37,053 nt of DNA from Acidobacteriaceae bacterium (GTDB taxonomy: Bacteria; Acidobacteriota; Terriglobia; Terriglobales; Acidobacteriaceae). The stretch lies in NCBI GenBank assembly GCA_003170825.1, contig PMYL01000035.1:1-37053 (forward strand), given 5' to 3'. Under the pieces are notes generated by a model. The model had not been told where the DNA came from, ran no database searches, and saw only the letters and a list, made by a program, of their open reading frames with translations. Positions 1 to 8,484 of the stretch are shown one piece after another. Numbering within the stretch: position 1 is the first letter of the stretch; every line of letters begins with the position of its first letter. The translations under genes and the position numbers were made by a program.

Positions 1-941
1 GGCATGGAGGCCGCGCCGGCGGCCTGTGCCAGCACGGCCATGGGCGCGGTGAAGAGCTGTTTGGCATAGCTCATCAACGAGACCGCGCCGCTGGTCGCCG
101 AGGCAAAGTGAGCGATGATCCAGCTATCGGCAGTCACCAGCGAAACGCCGACGATGAGGGGAAGCGACAGGCGCACCCACTCGCGAAAGCCTTCGTCGCG
201 CCAGTCGAGAATCGGCCGGTAGTGCGTGCCCGCCCGCCGGGCGAAAAACCAATTCAAGAGAAACGGCCCGAACAAGGCTCCCGCCACCGTGCCGATGGCC
301 AGCGAGGAGACGCCGATGCGGTGCACCAGCAACACGCCGCCCACGATGGTGCCGAGGCCATAGATCAGCGGCGCTACTGCCTGCACGCTGAATTGCTTGC
401 GCACCAGGAGAACCGCGCCAAAGACTCCGCCGGCAAAGAAGCACAACTGCGCGGGCAGCAAAATGCGTGTGAGCCTTACGCACAGCGCCGCTTTTTCAGC
501 GCTGAAGCCGCTGAACCACCAGTGGATGTACCAAGGGGCAAATATCTCGGCCAGTACGATGGCCCCGCCCAGCACCAGGCACATGGTGGTCACAATCACC
601 GACAGCGACCGCTGCCCCTCGGCCTCGCGGTCCGTATCGCGATAGCGCGTGAGGATGGTGACAAACGTGATGGAGGCTGCGCCCCCGACCAGAAAGTAAG
701 AAATCATGTCCGGCAGCACAAAGGCGCCGTTCAGCGCGTCCGCTGCCATGCCCCGGCCGAAGAGCCAGACGATGTACTTGACCCGCACCAGCCCGATGAT
801 GCGCGACAGGAAGGTGGACGCCATCAGCAGGATGGTTGCCGTGAAGGCAGTATGCGCGCGCGAAGGGCGCAGCAGCCCCAGGCCGCGTGCCCAGCGCGAA
901 GGCGCGCGCGGAGAGGTTTGAGTTGGTTGCGATCCTGCCAC
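1..941 (-). CDS. murJ: MurJ/MviN-family lipid II flippase, N-terminal part (gene runs off the left edge)
   Basis: Polytopic inner-membrane protein of the MurJ/MviN family, which moves lipid-linked peptidoglycan precursor across the membrane. About 313 residues are in the window (full-length members are about 500-550). After a 30-residue cationic N-terminus come hydrophobic segments and the family signature: FLSRIIGLVR, then FGRGMAADALNGAFVLPD, then GGAASITFVTIL, matching the SRxxGxxR / FGxGxxxDAxxxAFxLP / GAxSxxFVP pattern. I chose the GTG at 941-939 because a TAGAAT hexamer (955-950) lies 8 nt upstream, as in other genes here that look leaderless; an in-frame GTG near 1001 is an alternative. 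Apparent ORFs in other frames over this stretch are shadows. A related oligosaccharide flippase is possible but less likely. Confidence 0.85.
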   Translation of the reverse strand, partial: MAGSQPTQTSPRAPSRWARGLGLLRPSRAHTAFTATILLMASTFLSRIIGLVRVKYIVWLFGRGMAADALNGAFVLPDMISYFLVGGAASITFVTILTRYRDTDREAEGQRSLSVIVTTMCLVLGGAIVLAEIFAPWYIHWWFSGFSAEKAALCVRLTRILLPAQLCFFAGGVFGAVLLVRKQFSVQAVAPLIYGLGTIVGGVLLVHRIGVSSLAIGTVAGALFGPFLLNWFFARRAGTHYRPILDWRDEGFREWVRLSLPLIVGVSLVTADSWIIAHFASATSGAVSLMSYAKQLFTAPMAVLAQAAGAASM

Positions 942-949
942 TGGACTCG

Positions 950-955
950 ATTCTA
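950..955 (-). promoter_or_regulatory. -10 element abutting the murJ-like start
   Basis: TAGAAT on the minus strand with 8 nt to the GTG start at 941. No Shine-Dalgarno sequence and no clear -35 is seen, so the transcript would be leaderless or nearly so. Inferred from position and from the same arrangement at other genes in the window. Confidence 0.4.
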
Positions 956-1291
956 CCGGGCTTGCGCGAGGACGAGGGCTCGCATTGGACAGAAACAGCA
1001 CAGTCCGCCATCGGCAAGTAGCGCGCCGGCTCACGCCGGACAGGTACTCAAGGACACTGCGCTGGCGTAACCTCATGCCTTTGGTAATCCCTACCGATAA
1101 GGAAGATGCGGGACCGCGGCAAGCGGCATGTCCTTATGGACGATTTCACGGGCCGTTCCCGCGACAATGGAGCGGAGAGGGAGCGAAGAGGCCGCTTTCG
1201 GCCCTTTGCACAGCCGCGAAGCATACGGGGATGGCTCGCCGTCTCCCGGCTGGGACCGCGCTGCCTGGAGTACCGCTGTGCCGGAGTGAAG

Positions 1292-2674
1292 ATGCAACAA
1301 GCAGAGTTGGAGACCGGCAGACTCGATCATCAGCAGGAAGCCGCACGGCTTGCTGCGCTCATTGCGACTGGGATTCTGGATACCCCGCCGGAGCCCGGCT
1401 ACGACGCAATTACCCGGCTGGCTGCCGAGTACTTTCGGGCCGATTCGGCCGGGCTCGGCTTTGCCGACGAAAGCCGCATCTGGATGAAGTCGTCCTGGGG
1501 CCAGCACGTCCGCGAGTTGCCCAGAAAGAACTCCATCTTTGAGATGGTGCTGGCAGAAGACGGCCCAGTGGTCGTCTCCGGCTTCTCCCAAAGCCCTCAG
1601 CTCGATGGGCCCCTGCTGATCCTCAAACTTCTTGACGCGGCTTTCTTCGCCGGCGTTCCGGTGCGCTCATTCGACGGCAAAATCCTGGGGGCGCTGGTCA
1701 TCTTCTGCCATGAGCCTCGTCCCGGCCTGGCGCCGGACGAGCTGCGCATGCTGGAGAGCCTTGCCGATATGGTTGCCAGCCAGTTGGAACTGCGCAGGCT
1801 GCGCAAGTCGTTCACCGCGAACGGATCGCGGAGGTCGCGCGCCACAAGCGTCCGCGCCGGTTGGCCGTCCAGACCAGACCTGCGCCACGCTCTGGATGAG
1901 CGCGAGTTTGTGCTCTACTACCAACCCGAGGTCGATCTCTCCACGCGCAAGATTGTTGGCCTTGAAGCGTTGATCCGCTGGGCTCATCCGGAGCGGGGGC
2001 TTATCCCGCCCATGGACTTCATTCCGCTGGCCGAGGAGAGTGGGTTAATCCTGCCCATCGGCGACTGGGGACTTGCCGAGGCCTGCAACCAGATTCAGAA
2101 TTGGTGCGAGGAGGATCCGCGCCACGGCTCTCTGCGGGTCGGCGTCAACCTCTCCGCCCGCCAGTTCGCCCGCGAGGGGCTGGCCGATCACGTGGAGGCG
2201 TTGCTTCTCCAATCCGGCATCTCCAGCCGTCAACTCGGCCTGGAGATGACTGAGTCCAGCCTGATTCCCAACATGAGCACTGCCATGGAGGTGCTGGGCA
2301 GCCTGCGCAGGCTGGGCATCTCCCTGTTGCTGGACGATTTTGGCACTGGCTACAGCTCGCTCAACCACCTGCATTCCTTTCCCTTTGACGTGCTCAAGAT
2401 CGACCGTTCCTTCGTGGGCCGCATGACCGAGGGAGACCAACCGCTCCAGATTGTGCGCACCATCATCGAACTGGCCCGGGTGCTGGGGATGGATGTGGTG
2501 GCCGAAGGCATAGAGACTCGCGAACAGTACCGTCTGCTGCGGCAATTGGGCTGCCGCTACGGGCAGGGCTTCCTGTTCGCCCGCCCCATGAGCGCCGATG
2601 CCGTGACGCAGCTTTTGCGGCTTCCTGGACGGGTGCTTTCCGATCCCGAGACATGCGAAGCCGGTTGCAACTGA
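1292..2674 (+). CDS. GAF-EAL cyclic-di-GMP phosphodiesterase
   Basis: 460-residue cytoplasmic signalling protein. Residues about 15-170 look like a GAF sensor domain (it opens with ALIATGILDTPPEPGYD, typical of GAF proteins), followed by a 25-residue basic linker and an EAL domain (about 195-445). The EAL motif set is complete: EAL at 225-227, VNLSARQF (N286), EMTES (E318), DDFGTGYSSL (D348/D349), KIDRSF (K369), AEGIET (E405) and YGQGFLFARP. It is therefore expected to hydrolyse c-di-GMP to pGpG; there is no GGDEF domain. The start is set at ATG 1292 because GGAG lies 5 nt upstream and the GAF homology begins just after; the reading frame is open back to 1106 but that part is arginine-rich and unlike the family. 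The GAF ligand cannot be told from sequence. Confidence 0.93.
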   Translation: MQQAELETGRLDHQQEAARLAALIATGILDTPPEPGYDAITRLAAEYFRADSAGLGFADESRIWMKSSWGQHVRELPRKNSIFEMVLAEDGPVVVSGFSQSPQLDGPLLILKLLDAAFFAGVPVRSFDGKILGALVIFCHEPRPGLAPDELRMLESLADMVASQLELRRLRKSFTANGSRRSRATSVRAGWPSRPDLRHALDEREFVLYYQPEVDLSTRKIVGLEALIRWAHPERGLIPPMDFIPLAEESGLILPIGDWGLAEACNQIQNWCEEDPRHGSLRVGVNLSARQFAREGLADHVEALLLQSGISSRQLGLEMTESSLIPNMSTAMEVLGSLRRLGISLLLDDFGTGYSSLNHLHSFPFDVLKIDRSFVGRMTEGDQPLQIVRTIIELARVLGMDVVAEGIETREQYRLLRQLGCRYGQGFLFARPMSADAVTQLLRLPGRVLSDPETCEAGCN

Positions 2675-2789
2675 CCGCGCGGCGTTTACGGCAAGGCAGT
2701 TCGGGAAGCGGTTTCATTTTGGGATTGGCAACAGGCGTTTCCTCATCCGGAATCTGACCAGCCAACCACATGCGAGATTCCTTGCTCTT

Positions 2790-3542
2790 GTGAGCCGGTC
2801 TCGGAGTATGTTCCAAGCCATGCAGCAACCGGCAGAAAAATCCGGGGCCACCGGCGATGCCCCACCCAGAGGGTACCCGGCGCCCACTTTGTCGCTGGGG
2901 TGGGAACTCGCGCCCTCCCCCACCACTTCCAGCTTTGCGGGCATGTTGGCTGCGCTTGCCGCGCCCGCGTCCGCCGCGGCGGACCGCGGCCCTACATGGA
3001 GCGACGACGGTCTTGAAGACGACGTTGCGACACTCAGCTACGAGCACGCCTTGCGTGCCCACGCGCGCTACCGGCCGGCGGATGCCGGTGATCGTTCGCT
3101 CACGCAGATCGCCGATCCGGGGCCAATCCGAAACCGTGAGTCGCTTCCCGCGGCTGCCACACCAGCCGGTCCTGCGGCAACCCCGCATGCGGCTGTTCCA
3201 ACAAGCGGAGACGCTGAACCCGAGGCCACCCAGGGTCTGTCCACGGCGCTTGACCAGAATCTGAAATGCGCCAGCATCACCATCCGTCTGAGCAAAGCGG
3301 AATGCGCGCAACTGCGCAAACGCGCCGCACAAGCCGGGCTCACCGTCTCAGCCTACCTGCGATCCTGCACCTTTGAGGCCGAGTCGTTGCGGGCGCTAGT
3401 GAAAGAAACGCTGGCGGAGCTACGGTCGGACCCATCCAAGGGGAAGCAGACGTACTCCACTCCCTCCCGGCGCTCCTGGTTCCGGTGGCTGCTGCAAGTT
3501 CTTGCGCCCTGGCACGGCAGCCGGCGCATTGCCCGTGCCTGA
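2790..3542 (+). CDS. MobC-like ribbon-helix-helix protein with long low-complexity N-terminus
   Basis: About 250 residues, starting at GTG 2790, ATG 2808 or ATG 2823; none has a well-placed ribosome site (GGAG ends 1 nt before 2808). Residues 1-155 are Pro/Ala/Thr-rich without a recognisable fold. Residues about 160-212 form a ribbon-helix-helix-like unit: a strand (ASITIRLSKAE), a helix (CAQLRKRAAQAG), the turn LTVSAYLR, then a long helix (ALVKETLAELR), as in MobC/relaxosome accessory proteins. The C-terminus ends in a Trp-rich amphipathic segment (SWFRWLLQVLAPW). DNA binding is inferred; no relaxase or mobile element lies nearby, so a mobilisation role is not supported. Its stop lies 12 bp from that of the convergent rRNA methyltransferase gene. 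Confidence 0.6.
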   Translation: MSRSRSMFQAMQQPAEKSGATGDAPPRGYPAPTLSLGWELAPSPTTSSFAGMLAALAAPASAAADRGPTWSDDGLEDDVATLSYEHALRAHARYRPADAGDRSLTQIADPGPIRNRESLPAAATPAGPAATPHAAVPTSGDAEPEATQGLSTALDQNLKCASITIRLSKAECAQLRKRAAQAGLTVSAYLRSCTFEAESLRALVKETLAELRSDPSKGKQTYSTPSRRSWFRWLLQVLAPWHGSRRIARA

Positions 3543-3554
3543 AGCACAACGGGC

Positions 3555-4838
3555 CTACTCCACTTCCAGCACCAGGCACTTCAGGTATTCGGTCTCCGGC
3601 AGGTTCAGCACCACAGGATGGTCGGGAGCGGCGCCGCGGCGTTCCAGCAGGCGCACGCGCCGGGGAACATCGGCGGCGGCCGAGGCCACGCTGGCTTCGA
3701 GCTCTGCCCAGCTCACGTGGTGAGAGCAGGAACAGGTCACCAGCAGGCCGCCGGGGCGCACCATCCTGAGGGCGCGCAGGTTCAGCTCCTTGTAGCCGCG
3801 CAGGGCTCCCTCGACAGCTCGCCTGGTCTTGGCGAAGGCGGGTGGATCGAGAACGATCGTGTCGAAGATCTCGCCCGCGTCCGACCAGTCGCGCAGGATC
3901 TGAAAGGCGTCGGCCTCTACCCAATCCACTTGTGCGGTGAGGCGGCTGCGGTTGGCCTCAAGGTTCCGCTCCGCCACTTCAAGCGAGGCGCGGGAGGCAT
4001 CAATGCCCGTGACCTGGCCGCAGATCTGGGCCAGGTGCAGGGCAAAGCCACCCTGGTAGCAACAAACGTCGAGCGCCCGGCCTGTAGCACCCAGCGTCCG
4101 CGCCCACTCCAGAGCGGCGGCATAGTTGGCCCGCTGGTCGAGGAACGCTCCCGTTTTCTGCCCGGAGTTTGCGTCGAATTGGAAAACCAGACCGTTGAGC
4201 CGGAATTGGGAACTGCTGGCCGGATTCGTAGCGTCTTCGACAAAAAGAGGTTCGGAGCTGGGCGTGGCCAGCCCTTCCAACTCGCGCATGCGCGGGTCGG
4301 GCCGCTCCAGAATGGCAGCCGGCGCCAGTTCCTCGCGCAGCACGCGCACGCAAGTCTCCCGCACCGCGGCCGAGTCCAATCCTTTGGCCAGTAGTTGCAG
4401 AATCACCAGGTCGCCATATTTGTCCGCCACCAGGCCGGGTAACTCGTCGGCCTCGCTGAAGCAGAGCCGGCATGCGTCGTTCTGTTCGCTCAACAGCGGC
4501 TTGCGCCGGGCAATGGCCAGCCGCAGCCGGGAGGCCAGCAAATCCAGCCATCCGGCCTCATCGATGGCCTCCCGCGAGATCATTCGCAGCGCAATCTGCG
4601 AGGAGGGGCTGTAGAGCGCGGTGCCCAGCAACAGGCCGCGGCGGTCGGCTACCGGCAACAGCGAGGGTGGGTCCGCTGCGCCGGCTTCAGGCAATTCAAT
4701 GGACTCAATGTCGGAAGCGTAGACCCAAAGATAGCCACTGCGAAGCCGGTCGGCGGCGCGGCGGTTGATGCAGGCTCCGGGGACAACCCTGGGCGCCTCT
4801 TGGTTTGTAACAGGTCGGGCGTTGCGCGGCTTGGTCAT
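3555..4838 (-). CDS. rlmI: RlmI-type class I SAM-dependent rRNA (cytosine-C5) methyltransferase
   Basis: 427 residues, close to the family's usual 390-430. An N-terminal PUA-like RNA-binding part (about 20-95, GACINRRAADRLRSGYLWVYASDI) precedes the connecting domain and a Rossmann methyltransferase domain: GQKTGAFLDQR (226-236), the SAM loop ALDVCCYQGGFALHLA (about 255-270), DPPAFAK (331-337) and TCSCSHH (368-374), whose cysteine is the expected C5-methyltransferase nucleophile. E. coli RlmI makes m5C1962 in 23S rRNA; the same target here is inferred, and the family also contains uncharacterised paralogues. ATG 4838 is preceded by AAGGGAG at close spacing. The gene is divergent from rel, sharing an 86-bp intergenic region. 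Confidence 0.85.
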   Translation of the reverse strand: MTKPRNARPVTNQEAPRVVPGACINRRAADRLRSGYLWVYASDIESIELPEAGAADPPSLLPVADRRGLLLGTALYSPSSQIALRMISREAIDEAGWLDLLASRLRLAIARRKPLLSEQNDACRLCFSEADELPGLVADKYGDLVILQLLAKGLDSAAVRETCVRVLREELAPAAILERPDPRMRELEGLATPSSEPLFVEDATNPASSSQFRLNGLVFQFDANSGQKTGAFLDQRANYAAALEWARTLGATGRALDVCCYQGGFALHLAQICGQVTGIDASRASLEVAERNLEANRSRLTAQVDWVEADAFQILRDWSDAGEIFDTIVLDPPAFAKTRRAVEGALRGYKELNLRALRMVRPGGLLVTCSCSHHVSWAELEASVASAAADVPRRVRLLERRGAAPDHPVVLNLPETEYLKCLVLEVE

Positions 4839-4913
4839 ATGCTCCCTTGGTCTGGTTCATCTTACCAAGGATCGAACCCCTGGCCCTTTCACGCGCGACA
4901 AACGTTTGCGGCC

Positions 4914-4919
4914 TATAAT
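4914..4919 (+). promoter_or_regulatory. Consensus -10 hexamer before rel
   Basis: A perfect TATAAT ends 5 nt before the ATG at 4925, so transcription would begin at or next to the start codon. No convincing -35 hexamer is found at 16-18 nt spacing. Either the rel mRNA is leaderless or the true start is further in, for example ATG 5039. Confidence 0.5.
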
Positions 4920-4924
4920 GAAGC

Positions 4925-7231
4925 ATGGCGACTGCCCGGCAGGCCAGTCCGGCAGATGTTCCCGGCGCGCCCCCGTCTCCTCTGGGGGAACAGGCGGCTG
5001 CCGTTCGCGGAGCAGACCAACGCGCCATCGATCGGCGTATGGAGGCCCTGCTCAAACAGGTCCATGCCAACCGTCCCAGCGAAGACATCTCACTGATCCG
5101 CAAGGCCTGGGAGTTCTGCGTCAAGCATCACGAGGGGCAGATGCGGGCCTCCGGCGAGCCCTACATTGTCCACCCGCTTGAAGTGGCTGAGGTGCTGGCG
5201 GAGATGAAGATGGACGCGACCGCCATCGCCGCCGGCCTGTTGCACGACGCCGTCGAGGACACGCCCGCTACCAATGAGGAAATTGCGGCCGGCTTTGGCG
5301 ATCAGGTGGCCCACATTGTCGAGGGCGTCACCAAGATCGACAAGATTCAGTTTGCCAACCGCGAGGACCGCCAGGCCGAGAACGTGCGCAAGATGCTGCT
5401 GGCCATGGTTTCGGACGTGCGCGTGGTGCTGATCAAGATGGCCGATCGCCTGCACAATATGCGCACCCTCGAGCACCTGCAGCCGGACCGCCAGGAAGCC
5501 ATCGCCCGCGAGACCCAGGACATCTACGCTCCGCTGGCCCACCGGTTGGGCATGGGCAAGGTGCGGGGCGAACTCGAAGACCTTGCCTTCCGGTACACCG
5601 ATCCGGTGAGCTACGAGCAGGTGTCGGCGGCCGTTGAGGCCCGGCGCGTTGAAGGCGAGCAGTTTCTGCGCGGCGTGGAAGACACGCTGACTGAGCAGTT
5701 GCGCGAAAACGGCATCGAGGCCCGTGTGGAGTGGCGCATCAAGCGCATCTATTCCATCTTCCAGAAGCTCGAACGCACGAAGGTCTCCTTCGACCAGGTC
5801 TACGATCTGCTGGCCATCCGCGTCATTACCCAGGACGTGGCTTCCTGCTACGCCGTCTTCGGGCTCATCCACACCCTGTGGCGGCCGGTGCCGGGGCGCA
5901 TCAAGGACTTCATCGCCATGCCCCGCGCCAACCGCTACCAATCGCTGCATACCACGGTGATGGGCGCCAGCGGCCACCAGTTCGAGGTGCAGATCCGCAC
6001 CGAAGAGATGCACCGCATCGCCGAGGAGGGCATCGCGGCGCATTGGAAGTACAAGGCCGGCGGAACCACGGTAACGGCCCGCGACGAAGAGCGGCTCAAC
6101 TGGATTCGCCAACTGGTCGAGTGGCAGAAGGAGATGACCGACCCCAACGAATTTCTCTCCAGCCTGAAGATGGACTTGTATCCGGACGAGGTCTATACCT
6201 TCACGCCCAAGGGGAAGGTGGTGGTGGTGCCGGCTGACGCCACGCCGGTGGACTTTGCCTACACCATCCACACCGAAGTAGGCCACACCTGCGTGGGCGC
6301 CAAGGTGAACGGCCGCATGGCGCCCCTGCGCTCGAAACTGCGCACCGGCGACATCGTCGAAATCGTCACCCAGAAGGATCACAAGCCGAGCCGCGATTGG
6401 CTCACATTCGTCAAGAGCCCCCGCGCCCGCAACAAGATCAAGCACTGGCTGAACGAAGACCAGCGCCGCCGGGCGGTGGAGATCGGGCGCAAGCTACTGG
6501 AGCGCGAGGCCAAAAAATTCAAGGTCCCGATGAGCCAGATCGCCGACCAGGACCTGGGGCGCATCGCCAACGAGTATGGCGTGGCCACCGCCGCCGACCT
6601 GCTGGCCACGCTCGGTCAGGGCAAGCACTCCGCCCACCAGGTGCTCAAACGACTGTCGCCGAGCATAGCCAGCCAGGGCGATGCCGAGCCCGGCCCGGAG
6701 GTCAAACCAGGCAGCGGCGAGGCGGGAATGTCCGACGCGGTGCGCAAGCTGCACCTGTCCGGCTCGGACTCGCTGCAGGTGGAGGGTCAGAACGACCTGC
6801 TCGTCTATCGGGCGCGTTGTTGCAACCCCATCCGTGGCGAAGAGATCATCGGTTACGTCACCCGCGGCAAGGGCGTGGCCGTGCACGCCCGCAGTTGTCC
6901 CAACGTGCAGAACCTGCTCTACGAGAGCGACCGCCGCATCGCCGTCGAGTGGTCCCTCGCCGGCGACCAGTCCGCCGGCCGCCCGCAGCGCTACCCGGTC
7001 AAAATTACGGTCTTCTGCGACGACCGCACCGGCATGTTGAAGGAGTTGACCGCCGTCATCTCCGACGACAACACCAACATTCGCGCCGTCGATATCCGCC
7101 AGGACGAGAACGGCGAAGCCATCGTTGAGTTTGTCGTAGAAGCCGAAGACCTGCACCATTTAAACCGCATGGTCCTCGGCCTGCGCCGGGTTGCCGGCGT
7201 GCGCGCCGTGCAGCGGACGCAAAAGCTGTAA
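4925..7231 (+). CDS. rel: Bifunctional (p)ppGpp synthetase/hydrolase (Rel/SpoT)
   Basis: 768-residue stringent-response enzyme with the full long-RSH layout. The HD hydrolase domain (about 55-200) keeps H83 (YIVHPLEVA), H107-D108 (LLHDAVEDT) and D174 (MADRLHNMR). The synthetase domain (about 265-375) has RIKD at 325-328, the RXKD form typical of bifunctional enzymes rather than the EXDD form of E. coli RelA, followed by NRYQSLHTTV and EGIAAHWKYK. TGS domain about 420-485 (VYTFTPKGKVVVVP). A zinc-finger-like region with CC and HARSCPN lies about 635-670, and the C-terminal ACT domain about 690-768. Both making and breaking (p)ppGpp are therefore expected. The first 30 residues are low-complexity, so a start at ATG 5039 is possible. 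Monocistronic by layout. Confidence 0.96.
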   Translation: MATARQASPADVPGAPPSPLGEQAAAVRGADQRAIDRRMEALLKQVHANRPSEDISLIRKAWEFCVKHHEGQMRASGEPYIVHPLEVAEVLAEMKMDATAIAAGLLHDAVEDTPATNEEIAAGFGDQVAHIVEGVTKIDKIQFANREDRQAENVRKMLLAMVSDVRVVLIKMADRLHNMRTLEHLQPDRQEAIARETQDIYAPLAHRLGMGKVRGELEDLAFRYTDPVSYEQVSAAVEARRVEGEQFLRGVEDTLTEQLRENGIEARVEWRIKRIYSIFQKLERTKVSFDQVYDLLAIRVITQDVASCYAVFGLIHTLWRPVPGRIKDFIAMPRANRYQSLHTTVMGASGHQFEVQIRTEEMHRIAEEGIAAHWKYKAGGTTVTARDEERLNWIRQLVEWQKEMTDPNEFLSSLKMDLYPDEVYTFTPKGKVVVVPADATPVDFAYTIHTEVGHTCVGAKVNGRMAPLRSKLRTGDIVEIVTQKDHKPSRDWLTFVKSPRARNKIKHWLNEDQRRRAVEIGRKLLEREAKKFKVPMSQIADQDLGRIANEYGVATAADLLATLGQGKHSAHQVLKRLSPSIASQGDAEPGPEVKPGSGEAGMSDAVRKLHLSGSDSLQVEGQNDLLVYRARCCNPIRGEEIIGYVTRGKGVAVHARSCPNVQNLLYESDRRIAVEWSLAGDQSAGRPQRYPVKITVFCDDRTGMLKELTAVISDDNTNIRAVDIRQDENGEAIVEFVVEAEDLHHLNRMVLGLRRVAGVRAVQRTQKL

Positions 7232-7471
7232 GGCGGCCACTTCGCTCGTTTGTTTCGCCCTCATGTTGCGCAGGTTCCGCGCCGGATTCCCACCTTCAAA
7301 TAAATGCAACGATGGAGCTAAACCGCACAGACTATTGCCGATTACGCTGCGATACTATTTCCGCACGCGAAGAGTTGTGCGCTGTGGAGCGGAATGATGG
7401 TCCATCGCCGCCGCACACGGCGCGATGACGTTTATCGGCAGCCAGACCGCATTCAGGAAGAGGCCGTCCAG

Positions 7472-8215
7472 ATGGGTGGAGTAAAGAAGAAGCCCTTCGA
7501 TACCTCCATTTTCCTCACAACCGAAGGGCCGGGACGAAGCATCGTCCATCTCGCGGCAAGGCAGGATTTCTTTTCCCAGGGAGACCCAGCCGACTCTGTG
7601 TTTTATCTCCAGACTGGCCGGGCAAAGCTCACCGTCGCTTCCAAGAAGGGCAGAGAAGCTACGGTTACGCTGCTCGTAGACGGGGACTTTTTCGGCGAGG
7701 AGTCGATGGCCGGAGCGGGAACGCTTCGAACGGCCTCGGCCTCGGCCATTACCGCCTGTACGGCGCTCAAGATCGCGAGGGATCGGATTCTCCGCGTCCT
7801 GCACGAGGAACATGCGTTCTCCGACTTTTACTTGAAGTTCACCGTGATTCGGGGCATGAGAACCCAGGCGGATCTCGTCGATCAGCTCTTCAACTCCAGC
7901 GAGAGGCGTTTGGCGCGGGCACTCTTGTTGATGGCGGAATATGGTGAACCGGGTGAGCCGGAGACACTGATCCCCCCGGTTACTCAACAGGCTCTTGCGG
8001 AGATGATCGGTACAACCCGGTCACGCGTCAGCTTCTTCATGAATCGCTTCAGGAAGCTCGGCTACATCGATTACAAGGGCCGCATTCGGGTTCACAAGTC
8101 GCTGCTCAACACGGTTCTGCACGATGAATTGCCAGAAGAGAACGCATCCAGGCCCAAACTGCTCGATCCCCCACCCAGCCCGGCACGAAAGGCCAAACGA
8201 GCGAAGCTGGCGTGA
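7472..8215 (+). CDS. Crp/Fnr-family transcriptional regulator
   Basis: 247 residues. A cNMP-binding-type beta-roll (about 24-112) includes FSQGDPADSVFYLQTGRAKLT and DFFGEESMAGAGTLRTASA; the latter aligns with the phosphate-binding cassette (FGE...R-T/S-A), so a cyclic nucleotide or related ligand is possible but not certain. There are no Fnr-type N-terminal cysteines. A dimerisation helix (about 113-140) is followed by a winged helix-turn-helix (about 168-210, VTQQALAEMIGTTRSRVSFFMNRF), and then a basic Lys/Pro-rich tail. The start is placed at ATG 7472 (MGGVKKKPFD), which has AGAGG about 8 nt upstream and fits relatives; an ATG at 7394 would add 26 Arg-rich residues. A CRP-like operator lies upstream of the desaturase gene at 21596-21611, but a link between the two is speculation. 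Confidence 0.88.
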   Translation: MGGVKKKPFDTSIFLTTEGPGRSIVHLAARQDFFSQGDPADSVFYLQTGRAKLTVASKKGREATVTLLVDGDFFGEESMAGAGTLRTASASAITACTALKIARDRILRVLHEEHAFSDFYLKFTVIRGMRTQADLVDQLFNSSERRLARALLLMAEYGEPGEPETLIPPVTQQALAEMIGTTRSRVSFFMNRFRKLGYIDYKGRIRVHKSLLNTVLHDELPEENASRPKLLDPPPSPARKAKRAKLA

Positions 8216-8484
8216 GCGGCGCGTGGACCGCTCCCATTTGCCCGTCCGCAAAGCCGGGCGCAAACTGCCGCACGGTGAAGTAGAAAAGGCTCTCCTCTTC
8301 AGAGAGTTGAGTGAGCGGCATGCCGGCGTGCGTTGAGTGAGCCAGGAAAACCTAGCTCCGGCCACGGAGCGTATCAAAACGGACTGTAGGCGGTCCCGGA
8401 AGGGAAGAGGCGGGTTTCAGGCATCATCCGCGGATCTTCGACTGCGTTATTCCCATACGCCCAGAGGCAACGCCAGTCTCTGCC

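Noticed and set aside
108..1070. Long open frames on the plus strand opposite the murJ-like gene, and two broken-looking minus-strand frames
   Set aside because: Their translations are Arg/Pro/His/Gln-rich and unlike any protein, while the minus-strand frame from 941 reads as a clear MurJ protein. They are high-GC shadows.
4860..4885. A tRNA T-arm-like sequence on the minus strand (GGTTCGATCC within a 5-bp stem)
   Set aside because: There is no D arm, anticodon arm or acceptor partner within 90 bases on either side, and the 3' end does not give a 7-bp acceptor plus CCA. A chance match or distant remnant.
5090..6445. A 451-codon open frame antisense to rel
   Set aside because: It lies wholly within the well-supported rel gene, its product is Leu/His/Gly/Val-rich without domains, and no start signals are seen.
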